A DNA stretch of 64,000 nt from Paracamarosporium sp. OC-R06-R3 (lineage: Eukaryota > Ascomycota > Dothideomycetes > Pleosporales > Didymosphaeriaceae), in the NCBI GenBank assembly GCA_019828545.1, contig JACVRA010000158.1:124001-188000 (forward strand). The letters are read 5' to 3'. Each line of letters begins with the position of its first letter. The first letter of the stretch is position 1. This document shows, piece by piece, positions 1 through 10,653 of this stretch. The position numbers and the translations under genes were made by a program. The notes under the pieces are model-generated. The model searched no databases. It was given only the letters and a program-made list of their open reading frames with translations, and was not told the DNA's origin.

Positions 1-116
1 CAGAAACGTTGCAGTGAAGATGACAAGTAGATGCAGTGAGTATGATTATACGCTACAAGGTCGCACGAATAAGCTCACCATCTGTCTCCGTTGGTTGGAT
101 TATATTTCAAGTGGGG

Positions 117-1130
117 CTACAGCGCCGCCTTCCCCGTCCCACTCCCACTCAACGCCCATTTCCCATCCTCACTCTGCACGACTTTCTCCTCGCCCTCTAG
201 CTTTCGTAGTATCTGTAGTACGCCAGCCTCAGCAGGCTTCCATAGATTCTCAGGGTAATCCTTATAGATAACCTTCACGATATCCATAGACGACCATCCC
301 CCGTCGCGCTCTTCCCTAAGCACATCCAGCACCTGCTTCTCGCGCTGCTTGCGGTGCGAAATATACTCCTTGATCTTGGCGGGCCCGTCTGAGATGACGG
401 GGCCATGGCCCGGGTATGCGCGGCCTGCAAATTGCGTGGCCATGCCTGAGAGGCTCTTCATGTAGGCTGCGAGGTCCTCGAAGACGGCTGTGCCTTGTCC
501 GAGGACGTTGTCCCCTGTGAACATAGTGTCTTCCTCCTCAAGTATGAATGCCATGTGGTCTTTTGCATGCCCCGGGCAGAAGTAGGCGCGCAGCGTTGCG
601 CCCTCGGTCGTGAACTTCTGCCCATCGGATATGTCGTGCCAGCCTTCGTTCGGTTCGCGCTTGTGGACTGCGGTACTGGACGAGTGAGCGAGCAGATCTG
701 GCACACCATCGGTATGATCGTGATGCCAGTGTGTTATAAGTGCTTTATCAATGGTGATGTTCTCATCTTCGAGCACTGTTTTGAGGCTCTGTATCCATTC
801 TGGCATGCCCGCACCCGTGTCGATGAGCAGGCGTTTTGGGCCGGTACCGATGATGTACGTGTTCGTGCCTAGATATCTCAGACGCAGACATGGCAATGAA
901 GTGCTAGCGCACCTTGCAGCGTGAACTGGCGGCGTGTCAGATAAGAGCCCACGGGTGAAAGCATGTGCATACGCGACAAGACGTACCTTGTTCGGATTCC
1001 CACCCAGCACGCGTATGACGCGGCTGCTCAGCTTCTCGACCGTCGGAAGCTCGACCAGAGGCTCAACCATTGTGGAATACAGTCGGTGAAGCGGGGAGTG
1101 AGCACGCAATCTACATGGCAGCAGACGCAT
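117..1130 (-). CDS. LACTB2-like metallo-beta-lactamase fold hydrolase
   Basis: Hydrolase of the metallo-beta-lactamase superfamily, LACTB2/CG12375 branch, whose members act as endoribonucleases or thioester hydrolases. The zinc motif HWHHDH lies at about residues 79-84 (counting from the start at 1070), followed by TDG. Two introns restore the family's FTLQGTNTY sequence: 926-986 and 869-912. The exon between them is only 13 nt (913-925). Exons are therefore 1130 or 1070 down to 987, 925-913 and 868-117. The ATG at 1070 (MVEPLVELP) matches the usual family start and gives 282 residues. The ATG at 1130 adds 20 arginine-rich residues that could be a mitochondrial presequence. The gene is divergent from the EFM5-like gene with under 200 bp between them. 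The fold is secure; the substrate is not. Confidence 0.9.
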   Translation of the reverse strand: MRLLPCRLRAHSPLHRLYSTMVEPLVELPTVEKLSSRVIRVLGGNPNKVRLVAYAHAFTRGLLSDTPPVHAARCASTSLPCLRLRYLGTNTYIIGTGPKRLLIDTGAGMPEWIQSLKTVLEDENITIDKALITHWHHDHTDGVPDLLAHSSSTAVHKREPNEGWHDISDGQKFTTEGATLRAYFCPGHAKDHMAFILEEEDTMFTGDNVLGQGTAVFEDLAAYMKSLSGMATQFAGRAYPGHGPVISDGPAKIKEYISHRKQREKQVLDVLREERDGGWSSMDIVKVIYKDYPENLWKPAEAGVLQILRKLEGEEKVVQSEDGKWALSGSGTGKAAL

Positions 1131-1266
1131 GGTTGCTTACTGCGGGAGGCCGCCAGGCCGAGGTTCCGGAGTTTACGACATTCCTTATCGATAAGACCGA
1201 GGGGCAGCTTGTGTGAGTGAACTATCACTTTTCGGGCACCCCGCTTCGAGCAATCACAAAGTCGAT
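1071..1266. promoter_or_regulatory. Shared promoter of the hydrolase and EFM5-like genes
   Basis: This 60-200 bp gap (depending on which hydrolase start is used) separates two divergent start codons, so it must carry both promoters. I see no clear TATA box or named operator in it. The assignment rests on gene layout only. Confidence 0.5.
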
Positions 1267-2228
1267 ATGGCGTCGCTAGAGGACGCCGATGGGCCAATGT
1301 AAGCTTCATTTTGAGAAATAGACGTTGGGTTAGACTAAGCAGCGAAGACAGCTCTCAGCCGGGGCACTCGATGCGCTGAAAGAATTTTATGGCGAGCGCG
1401 ACGCAAGGCAGAAGCAGTTCGAGGACTTGAAAGCGCAGGCCGAAGATGACTTTGAGGGGAAGCTGAGCATGGATGCATTCACCGAAGATTGGAATGCGAG
1501 CCAGTTCTGGGTACTTGCCACATTCACAACGACCAACCCTACATATACTCATACCAACACAGTACAGCGACGAGACCGCCTCTATACTCGCCCGGCACCT
1601 CCTCGACGGCGCCACAGATGCAACAAAGATCGCAGTCGTCTCAGCGCCAAGCACCTTCATCCAGCTTAAGAATCTACTCGTACTGTACCATCCGTCTGTC
1701 GCTTTGATCTTAACTCCTAACATGCGACCCAGGCCTCCGGAGAATACACTTGCAAGCCCCAACTAACTCTCCTCGAATACGACACACGCTTCAATGTCTT
1801 CAAAGAATTCGTCCCCTACGATTTCGAGCAGCCCATAAAGTTACCTGTCGAGCTAAAAGGCGCCTTCGACCGCATAATATGCGACCCACCATTTTTGAGC
1901 CAGGACTGCCAAACGAAAGGTATGGCATCGGCGAACCAATCAACTGCCCTCCCCTTACCCTGACACTGAGATTCGATTAACGATGATGATGCTGATGGCA
2001 GTAGCTGCCCTGACCGTCCGCTGGCTAGCGAAGTCCTGGGACGATAAGTCGTTGAGATTAATCGTCTGCACGGGAGAGCGCATGGAAACGTTGATACAGA
2101 AACTGTATTCCAAGGTTGGGACAAGAACGACGACGTTCGAGGTTAGGCATGCAAAGGGGTTGAGCAATGAGTTTAGGTGCTATGCTAATTTCGAGTGTGT
2201 GGATTGGACGTGGGTCGAAAAAAAGTAG
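1267..2228 (+). CDS. EFM5: EFM5-type protein-lysine N-methyltransferase (eEF1A)
   Basis: Seven-beta-strand SAM-dependent methyltransferase of the N6-adenine-MTase-like family. Yeast Efm5 methylates Lys79 of elongation factor eEF1A in the cytosol. Exons are 1267-1298, 1348-1510, 1563-1679, 1733-1919 and 2005-2228 (240 residues), and all junctions keep frame. Features seen: an N-terminal helix with LSAGALDALKEFY; QFWYSDETA after the second junction; the SAM-binding strand VVSAPSTF; LLEYDTRF; the catalytic DPPF motif in IICDPPFLSQDC; and the C-terminal FRCYANF. Length and motif order match the family (about 240 residues). The small second and third introns are needed to rejoin the conserved QFWYSDETA and GEYTCKPQ segments. 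Confidence 0.92.
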
Positions 2229-2526
2229 CGATTCTTGGTAAATGTAGGTGACGGTATAGTGGGAATTTGTTGAAGTGAGAGTGCTACTAGGAGATGCCCG
2301 CTTCTATTTTTGCTTTTCAAGCGTAGGGCTCGAGACGAACAGTCTCGATGAGAAATTAACAAAAGAGTCCCACACAGCATATATTCCGCTTAGTCTCTAC
2401 ATGGGACTTGACCCAGAGAGACATGACTTCAACATATCAATGTGTACACGCGTTCTACCCGTACTCTGTTTCCCTCCGCTTCTACACGATACTTTTATAT
2501 TCTACCCATAAGGTTGGGGAGCGCGC
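2229..2526. other. Intergenic, convergent 3' flanks
   Basis: About 300 bp between the EFM5-like gene and the region 3' of the 2EXR-like gene. It presumably holds polyadenylation signals of both. No gene or repeat was recognised. Confidence 0.4.
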
Positions 2527-2527
2527 T

Positions 2528-2944
2528 CTAATTCTCTCCTTCAGCGCACCTTGACCTTTGAAACAACCAACACCTTGGTCGACGTTCTATATTTCCAACC
2601 ATCATTGACTTGGGCACCGGAAACATTTGAGGCTCCCGCTCACTGGAAACGACTTCTGAAGGGAACGTGTAATCTAATCTCGGCGTAGGCGCTGGAGACT
2701 CTCTGCTTTTGTACATAACCTCGCGGCCAAGTAGATGGCCTCGGTTTCCGAAGAATGTGTGTGAGGGATCCAAGCATATCATTCGATACCAACTCTTCTC
2801 CTCTGGATCAGTCCTATTTCGATCGATGTTTTTGAGGCAGTGGAGCGTCGCACAGGGTGGTGTCTCGCAGCAGAGCTTCGTCTTTCGGGTTTCGGCTGGA
2901 GCGTTTTCAAGTACATCCACGATTTTCATCACGTTACTCTCAAC
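2528..2944 (-). other. In-frame open extension after the 2EXR stop
   Basis: The stop of the 2EXR-like gene is followed in the same frame by VESNVMKIVDVLENAP and then about 130 further sense codons to a stop at 2528. An ATG occurs at 2929. It may be 3' UTR that is open by chance, the lost C-terminus of the upstream protein (one CAA to TAA change would explain the break), or a separate small gene. No domain was recognised. Confidence 0.3.
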
Positions 2945-3913
2945 TTATATCATCTTCCCATGCTCATACGCAGGATGCGGCAGCGGATCCGAGATGCCGT
3001 AGTTGCCATAAAAATCAATCATGCTCTTCCTCCTACTCCGCATTGCCTCTTCGAGATCCTGCGACACGAAAATCTCCATGCCACCACTCTGCTCGGTGCC
3101 CTTGTCTTCGGACGAAAGCTTATACCCGACGCCGGCTGAAGGGTTAGGCGACGTGACGGTCGACTTGTTGGTGCGCAGGATGCGCAGCCAGCGCGATTCC
3201 GCATGCCGCTTAAACACGTCTTCAAGGTCGAAAAGGTCCTGCATCGAGAGCATGTAGTGTTTGCCTGAGCGCAGCTTCCAGAAGAAAAGCACGGTGAGTT
3301 CAATGTTTTCCACGGCTTCCAGCGACGTTAGAAGCGTATCCATGGTTTTCATCAAATCCTTAGCAATCCTAATCTGGTCCTCAATCCGGTCATTCTTGGA
3401 AAGCACGGTGTAGTTCCACTCAACGTAGAAGCGGACGTGGGTGACGAATTTCAACATTGGCAGTTGCAGGATATGCGGCGAATATTCGAAATGACCATTA
3501 TTTATACGCGAATTGCGCAACTCAGCATGGAGCGTGAGTTTGCTGCGGCGGAAATAACTCTGCAAGATCTCGTTCCGCAATTGGCGATTGATCATTTGCA
3601 TATCCGGATGTAACCTGTAGTTCTTTGGCACGCCATAGCCATAGCCGAAGATATCGTGGCGCCAGGGCTCGTGCACCATGTCTGCTCCCCACAGACAGGT
3701 GTGCAGCTCGGGGCGGTGACCATTGGTCGTTTGCGGTAGCGCAAAGTCGTATATCCGATCTCGTAGTTCCCTAGGTAGAGCCAGTAGGTTTGAACTCAGC
3801 TCCCTGGGGTTCAAATCCAGTAACATTTCCAATTCGCGGAGGAGCATGCTTTGTCGTTGCACCGAAAAATCCTCACTGCCATTGGACATGATAGAAAGTT
3901 TCTTTTCGTCCAT
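2945..3913 (-). CDS. 2EXR/F-box-like protein of unknown function
   Basis: Intronless 322-residue protein. The reading frame opens at 3937, but the first ATG is at 3913 (MDEKKLSIMSNG). Residues around 50-65 carry LLALPRELRDRIYDFAL, the hallmark of the F-box-like/2EXR family that is greatly expanded in Pleosporales. The rest is charged and helical, with no enzyme motif. Members may act as adaptors in ubiquitin ligases, but this is family inference only. The frame stays open for 134 further codons after the TAA at 2945-2947 (to 2528), so the protein may be a truncated version of a longer one. Codon choice is like the neighbours. Confidence 0.75.
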   Translation of the reverse strand: MDEKKLSIMSNGSEDFSVQRQSMLLRELEMLLDLNPRELSSNLLALPRELRDRIYDFALPQTTNGHRPELHTCLWGADMVHEPWRHDIFGYGYGVPKNYRLHPDMQMINRQLRNEILQSYFRRSKLTLHAELRNSRINNGHFEYSPHILQLPMLKFVTHVRFYVEWNYTVLSKNDRIEDQIRIAKDLMKTMDTLLTSLEAVENIELTVLFFWKLRSGKHYMLSMQDLFDLEDVFKRHAESRWLRILRTNKSTVTSPNPSAGVGYKLSSEDKGTEQSGGMEIFVSQDLEEAMRSRRKSMIDFYGNYGISDPLPHPAYEHGKMI

Positions 3914-4712
3914 GGCGACGGATTTGAGGTCGTGCAATGTCGTCTGTTTGAAAGCGATGCCAAGTAAATTAATCGTTATCAGAGCGTGATATTAGTGGGA
4001 TTCGACTCAAGGGGTGGTAGGCCCTATAGGTGACGTGGAAGAAGTATCCCGGCGGTGCGGAACCTGCCCGCGAGCGAAGGGGGATTTTGACGGTGTCGTG
4101 GAGCTCCAAAAGGCGGCACATGAGCAAGCGAGTCATTGGTGGACGCTTCGGCGGTTCGCCGCAGGGGGGTCGATCCGACTGTTGGTTCCATCGATCGTCA
4201 CGTGCAAAACGGAGCGGCCCGTGCTTGAGTTTCGGTAGAGTTTTATGCTTGGCCATGCGACGGCTTCAGCCCCGCCCTGCTCGATGGCACCTGAACCCTC
4301 AAACAGCTCTCGAGACATGGTCGTTTGCAGATATTTAGTCGAGCCTGTGCGCCTCGACAATGCGACAAGCGGTGCGTCCTGATAAATCCCGCAGGATTGG
4401 ACGGCAGGCTAGTAGCCCCCACCCCACATCTACAGCGCAGTGGATCTTCGCGATGAATACTGTCGTCGTGGATGTCGTGGATGTCTATATTAATGTCTTG
4501 CGTTATATTGCATGTCTTCCTCGCATGGAAAGGGCGTGGTTGTAAAACTAGTAGGATGATCAGTACATTACAAACCGCTTTTGAGTCACATAAAGCTTAC
4601 AGTCAAATACGTGCCTTTGCCTTTGCCTACTCTAAACAATCTTCCAAAAAGCAAATTTAATGATACCACAGCTTCCGAGCTTTCTAAAGGTTACCCTTCG
4701 TTTGATATAATA
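3914..4712. other. Intergenic region without a supported gene
   Basis: Short open frames occur on both strands but none shows a recognisable motif, a good start context or splice structure. The region separates the divergent 2EXR-like gene and the decarboxylase pseudogene and should hold their promoters. Confidence 0.4.
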
Positions 4713-6156
4713 ATGAGTACGGAATCGAACTCCCCTCTACCCTTGGATACTTGGCTGGCAACCATTACATCCGCCTCTGAGCGTGTAGTACGGACATTGA
4801 TTAAATCCAAAACGAATGTGGAAGCGCAACCGATCATAACCGTGGCTACGGCAGAAGAAGGTATCGAAATCAGCAACAGAGCACGGTCGCCCCAACGTCC
4901 TCGCCGTATCTCTGCAGTCCTTTCTGAAGTAGAGGAGATCCTTGCACGTCGTATACGCATGGATGACCCCCATTTCTTCGGCTTTATTCCCTCCCCAGCT
5001 ACGCCAGTGTCCTTTGTGGGGGCTCTATTAACATCAGCCGCTAACACGCATGTTGGATCTTGGCTGCAAAGTTCCGGGCCAAGCGCAGTAGAAAATTCTT
5101 TGATCAGCTGGCTGGCCGCAACGATTGGACTACCTCCCAGCTCGGGAGGTCTCTTCACTTCTGGAGGTTCTATGGCGAACCTTATAGCCCTGATGCTGGC
5201 GCGAGACCAAAAGCTCGGCGACCGTTGGCAAGATAGGGCCAGAGGAGTAGCTTACGTATCTGACCAGACACATTATTCCGTGGCTAAAGGTCTCCAAACT
5301 CTAGGCTTCAACAACGATCAGATACGGAAAATCAAAAGCGATAGTCATTTCCGGCTTGATCTTGGGGCTCTTGAAGAAGTGATCCTGCTGGACTGTGAGA
5401 ATGGTCTCTTACCGTTCTTGGTAGTTGTGAGTTGCAACACGACCAACACTGGCAGTATAGACCCTTACGCGAGCTTGCCAGCTTGGTTCGTAGATATATC
5501 CTAAGCCTTTGGCTGCATGTTGATGGTGCGTATGAAGCATCGTTAGCACTATTACAAAGCCACAAGCCTCTCCTTTATGGCTTGAGCGAGGCAGACAGTA
5601 TTTCTTGGGATGCACATAAGTAGTTATTCTAGACATACGGCTCTGGAATGGTGTTGGTCAGACAGGAGGCCTGGCTTCGCAAAAGCTTTGCAGTATCAGC
5701 TGAATATGTTCGCGATGCTGCAGACTCTGGAGAAAGCATCAGCCCCAATTACTGGAACTATGGACTAGAATTGAAGCCGCCAGCAAGAGCGATGAAATTA
5801 TGGTTCACTCTACAGGTACGCTGGCTAGACCAAATTGGAGTCCATATTTATCATGGCTTTCTACTTGCCGAGACAGCTGAGAGTGAGCTCAGGAAGCTTC
5901 CAGATTGGAAGCTATCATGGTCCGCTTCGAGCTAGAAGGTTTTGATGAGAAAGAACTTGACCTAATCAATGCTACAATCTCGCAGCAGTTGATAAAAGAT
6001 AATGTGGCGGCTGTTCTGACCACACGATTGTTTGAGCACGTTATACTTCGAATTTGTTCCATCAATCCGAATATGTCTACAGCAGCACTTTGTGGCGTTA
6101 TTGCGGTGCTGAATACCGCTGCAGAAAGTTTACAACATAGTCAAGCCTCCGTTTAA
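4713..6156 (+). pseudogene. Decayed group II PLP-dependent (aromatic amino acid type) decarboxylase
   Basis: The open parts add up to a PLP-dependent decarboxylase of the DDC/GAD/diaminobutyrate family. The first 790 bp read cleanly from the ATG at 4713: FFGFIPSPATPVSF, GLFTSGGSMANL and YVSDQTHYSVAKG are all family motifs. There is then a one-base loss near 5461, after NTGSID, and LWLHVDGAYEASL resumes in the next frame. The PLP lysine in SWDAHK (codon 5618-5620) is followed at once by TAG (5621), TTA TTC and a second TAG (5630), where the family has WLFQTYGSGMVLV. Near 5918 about 8-9 residues are missing and the frame shifts again, before FDEKELDLINATIS and LRICSINPN. The two TAG codons fit CpA to TpA change on either strand. 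The enzyme cannot be made. Confidence 0.88.
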
Positions 6157-7225
6157 TTGAAAGAAACCACATGCTTATGAAAAAAACCAGATAATGGAGA
6201 CAAAATTCTCCTGAATTCCTACCACTTTGATTCAGAAACCTAAATATTTTGCATCGCTTAGTTTAGAAAAAAGCGACGAACTACTTTTTCATATGTTACA
6301 GTGCACTACCACGTGAGAACTTGACAATTGGTGTAGATTTCCTAACCTATTATGAGTTGTTCCTAGGTATCCACCAAGACCAGTGCCCCAGAACGAATAT
6401 TACAAAAACCATATCGCATCTAGATCTAGCCGTGTGTCTATTTCGTGATTCTTCGACCCTTGCGCCTTATAAGAAAAGGCACGACAAGCCTAATAACGCC
6501 GAACCTTCCAAAGCTTGCACGCTTCGTCTTCTCATTTCGAGACTACTCTTTGTTAGCTTTACACTCTTCTCGGTTTTCGAGCTGAGCTTACCTGATCCAT
6601 TGTCTGTGTGTGATGGTGTGTGCCAGCATCCTTGCCACTTATCTTCCTGGGTGGCCGATTGGACATCTTGCCGGCTCTGCCATACCTGGCAGGGAACGGT
6701 CGTTGATGAGGCTGTTGCTTGCCGATCGGCGCAGGATTGATCCAGCTCTGTCCGTTGCGCCCTGCAGTGGCCAACGCATGTTCCGGCGTGGTGAGCTAAC
6801 TGGATGCCGTTCATTGTGTGTTGTTCGATGAGATCGAATAGAAGGTTTGTATGTATTGCAGATGTGTTAAAGATGTTGGTTGTTCAAGTAGTGTTTGTGC
6901 TGATGATGAACGTAACTAACAGCTTCGAGGGACGTTTTATGTACAGCCACGAAGGCAGTGTAGAAGCCATCTTTGTCCGAGTCTCACTATTACCAGACGA
7001 TAGATCTCGCACGAAGCTTCCCAACGTTGTAATCACAATGTGGCGCTACATGGTACCAGCTCGCCACATTTTGAAGATGCATGCCCAGAGTAGCGGTGTC
7101 GGGACCGGCCGCGCGCGATCGCAAAATCACCCCACGAATCTTCCAGAGCCTCACGATACCGCAAGAAAAAAATTCGCACAGCACTGCTATGGCCAATAGT
7201 CGCTCCTTGCGACACATGTGCAGGA
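6157..7225. other. Intergenic stretch; one weak possible exon
   Basis: About 1.07 kb. On the minus strand 6774-6598 encodes a basic MATAGRNGQSWINPAP... peptide ending in a good donor (CAG/GTAAGC), which could be an exon of a small gene. No second exon or domain could be fixed. Otherwise nothing is recognised. Confidence 0.3.
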
Positions 7226-8151
7226 TTATTGATTGCTGGCCCCTTTCTTTTTCAGACTCTCGAGGAAATCCAAAAACGCAGCCTGACACTTTCCGGCTGC
7301 TGTGACGTAAATCTCGTGACCCACAGCATCCACAACCACCAGCTCCGCCCCTTTGATCTGCTCCGCTAACCGCCTTTGCTCATCAACACTAGTCGCCGCA
7401 CTATTACTCGGTGCCAAAATCAGCGTAGGTACCGTGATTTGCCCCAGATACGGTCGCGCATCCAGCGTCGACAAGAACTCAGCATACTGCGCGAAACCCT
7501 CCCCATCACTGAGACCAATGCGATTGAGGTACCACGGGAGATACTCAGGATCCGAAATTGGAATAGTTCCCGGAATCTTGGAGAGTGCTTCTGTCCAGCC
7601 ACGGGAGCCTAGTTCACGACAGGCCGTGGGCCAGTCTTTGCGGTCGAAGGCGAAGAGTTTGAGGGCTTGAGGTGGGAGGTACGTTGGCGTGGAGCACACA
7701 GTAAGCGAATGTAACCGCTCTGGGTGTCTGAACACGTCTCAGTTCACGGTTCTGGTACGATAGGGGAGGGTACGCACTTTGCGGCCAGTATTTCGCCTAA
7801 CATCCCGCCCGTACTCTCGCCCAGGAAATGCACTTTGTTCACGTTCAATTGATCCAACGTATCAACTATCTCGTTAATAATAGTCTCTAGATCCACGATG
7901 TGGTCATCGCCCTCTTTTGCGTAGCTAGACCGCCCGTGGCCTCGAAGATCCCGGCGAATGACATGGTAATTCCGCGACAAAGCGGGAACCCAGTGGTACC
8001 AAAATTCTGCGTGGCGACCAAAGCCATGTTGTATCAATATCGTTTCTGCCGGCTTCCAAGGATCAACAAAAGAGTCGCAAACGTAGTGTGTCACCTGGTT
8101 GTTGGGGTGACGGATGTAAGTGTGGCCATTGGCATCGCGTTCGAGTGGCAT
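7226..8151 (-). CDS. Alpha/beta hydrolase
   Basis: Serine hydrolase of the alpha/beta fold, 291 residues from exons 8151-7778 and 7727-7226. The 50-nt intron joins LAAK to HPERLHSLT. HGFG at about residues 42-45 is the oxyanion loop. GESTGG (nucleophile Ser113) is the elbow. DAVGHEIYV near the C-terminus supplies the catalytic histidine. The family includes 3-oxoadipate enol-lactonase-like and epoxide- or ester-cleaving enzymes, so an ester or lactone substrate is plausible but not shown. There is no signal peptide, so it is probably cytosolic. It is divergent from the P450 with 271 bp between start codons, suggesting co-expression with the cluster to its right. Confidence 0.9.
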
Positions 8152-8422
8152 ATCGGCTCAATTCGAATAATACAGGTCCTCCGACAAACGATGACTTACC
8201 CTCCCTTCAAATGTTTTTCCTTCTCTCGAATATGTTCTTGACTTAGTAGGCCATGGTCTACATAGACTGCACTAGGGAAGGAGTAGATTGTGGGGCACAA
8301 CGCTTTGCGGGGAAGTGGAGAGGGGTCCCCAATCACCATGCTTGGAATAACCCAAAGTAAGCAAACGAGTATACTTAGGTATTGCGCAGCTCAATTGAAA
8401 TGCTCCAAAAGAAAAGTTGACG
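8152..8422. promoter_or_regulatory. Divergent promoter (hydrolase/P450) with CreA-like sites
   Basis: This 271-bp region lies between two divergent start codons. It contains three matches to the CreA carbon-repressor consensus SYGGRG within 31 bp: GTGGGG at 8290, GCGGGG at 8307 and GTGGAG at 8315. The motif is short, so one match would mean little; a cluster in an intergenic region is more suggestive. Binding is inferred. Confidence 0.4.
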
Positions 8423-10142
8423 ATGCCTTCACTGCTGTTTCAGGCCGCGGCACTTGTGTTGGCGCCGGTGTTGCTGTTTCTGACAGTGTACTTCTATCTT
8501 GTGCCCAACTTCATAAAGGTGAATGCCGTAGCTACTTGGCCCTTGAAAATTTTCAATTAACCGCATGGTCGCTTTGGTGTTAACGAAGGTATAGGATCCG
8601 CGGAGACGTAAACTACCTCCAGGACCGCCAGGCCTTCCTTTCATCGGCCATCTCCTCGACTTTGCTGATAGCGAAACCGTCCGCGACAAAGTAACTGCGT
8701 GGCACAAGCAATATGGACCCATCTTCTACACCAAGCTCGGCGGTACCGACTACATATGGCTCTCCACGCCTAAAGTCGTGAAAGATCTGATGGACAAAAG
8801 GTCTAGCATCTACTCTTCTCGCGCACCGTTTCCATTAGCCCAAGATGTCATGAGCGCAGGCCGCCGCCAGTTATTCATGCCATATGGTTCACGATGGAGA
8901 TCCATCCGAAAGCACTCTCACGCCCTTCTCAATCTAAACACATCCGTGAAATACCAGCCCGTGCAAGATTTCGAATCCAAACAACTTCTCGTTGACTTCC
9001 TCACCAGCCCAAAGGACTTCTACATGATGAACCGCCGCTACTCGGCCTCAGTCATCATGCTCGTCACCTATGGCTACCGCATCCCCTCCTGGGAAGACCC
9101 CCTCATCAAGAAAATTTACACCGTGCTCGAAAACTTTACCGAAATGACTGCACCAGGTGCCTACGCAATTGACAGTTTTCCCTCTCTGACCTTCCTCCCT
9201 GAGTGGCTCCTTGGGAACTGGCGTACGCACGGCCGCCGCGCCTTTGAGCACGATTCAAAAGTGTACTTGGACCTCTGGAATCGGTTGAAGAGAGAGACGG
9301 ATGCTGGAGAAGCGCGAGACTGTTTCACGAAGACCTTTTACCTGAATGATCCCGCAAAGAGCGGTATAGATGACCTAGCTGCGGCGTATACGTGCGGTGG
9401 CTTGATCGAGGCAGGATCCGAGACGACGGCTACGACATTAAACAATTTTATGCTGTGCATGACGCTATTCCATAATGCACAAAACCAGGCGCAAGAAGAA
9501 TTGGATCGTGTGGTTGGGAGCGAGAGACTACCAGATTGGCACGATGAAGAGAAGTTGCCATATGTACGGAGTCTAATTAAAGAGGTGCTGAGGTGGAGGC
9601 CAGTTAATAAATTTGGCATGACACATGCGACGAGTGAGGATGACTGGTATGAGGGGTTCTTTGTACCGAAAGGAGCGGTTGCGGTGCTGAACTGGTGGTA
9701 AGTCTACTTCTGCATGTCTAAAACATGAAGACTAAGTGGGCGTAGGGCCATCCACCGCGACCCAGATTTGTGGGAGAACCCGGATGATTTTGACCCTTCT
9801 CGATATCTAGACAAATCGCTTTCTGCTGCCGACTATATCAATGCAACTGATCCGTACGAGCGCGACCATTTTACGTATGGAGCTGGGAGGCGTGTATGTC
9901 CTGGCGTGCATGTCGCAGAGCGCTCGTTGTTTATTAACATCTCTCGCGTTTTGTGGGGGTTCAACATCGGGAAGAAGAAAGGTCCAGACGGGAAGCGGAT
10001 AGAGCCGACGCAGGAGATGGTGAAGGGCTTCTTTTCTGTGCCGATACCGTTTGAGTGTGAGATTACGCCAAGGAGCGAGAAGCATGCGAAGATCATGAAG
10101 GAGGAATTTTCCCAAGCTGAAAAGGAAGGCATAAACTTTTGA
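8423..10142 (+). CDS. Cytochrome P450 monooxygenase
   Basis: Microsomal P450 of 531 residues from exons 8423-8518, 8595-9697 and 9746-10142. Exon 1 is the N-terminal membrane anchor (MPSLLFQAAALVLAPVLLFL). The proline hinge LPPGPPGLP follows the first junction. AGSETT at 305-310 is the I-helix oxygen-activation motif, E362-x-x-R365 the K-helix pair, and FTYGAGRRVCPG holds the heme-ligating cysteine at about 451. The acidic-Thr pair reads E-T rather than D-T. The general form resembles CYP2-like fungal P450s of the O-methylsterigmatocystin oxidoreductase type, but the family is not assigned. Its stop lies only about 30 bp from that of the convergent carboxymuconolactone-decarboxylase-like gene. 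Confidence 0.95.
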
Positions 10143-10173
10143 CCAGGCTTGAACTTCAGAATGTATTGTCAGT

Positions 10174-10653
10174 TCAAAGCTTTGCTTTAATCTTGGAGTC
10201 ATCCTTGTACTTGGCGAGAACGTCTTCCGCCACCCTGAATGCCTCGAATGAGGCGGGCTATGAATTTTAGCACCTGACTGAAGATAGTCTTGATTAACAA
10301 CTCACAAGCCCACAATATGCGCCGACCTGCAACAATGCCTCCCTGATCTCTATTTCGCTGAGACCATTGTTCAGGGCACCTCTAACGTGAACGGCCAATT
10401 CCGGGCTTCTATTCAAAGCGCACAACATGCCTAAGTTGAGTAGACTGCGTTGCTTCCTGGTGAGCCCTGGTCGGCTCCAAATCCAACCCCAGCCTGTCTC
10501 TGTCAACAAGCTTTGCAATGGCTTGGAGAAATCAGAGGAGAAACGCTTCAAGGCGGCGTCCACATAGTCGCTCCCAGCCACTTCACGACGGATCTCAATG
10601 CCCGCATCGAAGAGCGTCTTGTGAGCTTGTTCGATTTCCTTAGCCGTGGGCAT
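10174..10653 (-). CDS. Carboxymuconolactone decarboxylase (AhpD-like) family protein
   Basis: Small all-helical protein of 143 residues from exons 10653-10306 and 10257-10174. The 48-nt intron joins GAYCGL to PASFEAFRVAEDVL. The frame is open to 10671, but the first ATG is at 10653. Residues from about 60 onward match the CMD domain: RKQRSLLNLGMLCALNRSPE, HVRGALNNGLSEIEIREALLQ and the YCG near the end. Family members decarboxylate 4-carboxymuconolactone in the beta-ketoadipate pathway or work as peroxidases. In fungal clusters they often act on pathway intermediates. It is divergent from the short-chain dehydrogenase and convergent with the P450. Confidence 0.9.

Noticed and set aside
1355..1762. 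135-codon minus-strand frame opposite the EFM5 gene
   Set aside because: It is a shadow of the methyltransferase exons; the plus-strand splice model explains the region fully.
3969..4256. 95-codon basic minus-strand frame
   Set aside because: Overlaps equally open plus-strand frames and has no homology features; probably part of a promoter region.
6321..7199. Plus-strand frames of 130-140 codons between the pseudogene and the hydrolase
   Set aside because: Sequence looks random and conflicts with a slightly better minus-strand candidate; no evidence for a gene.
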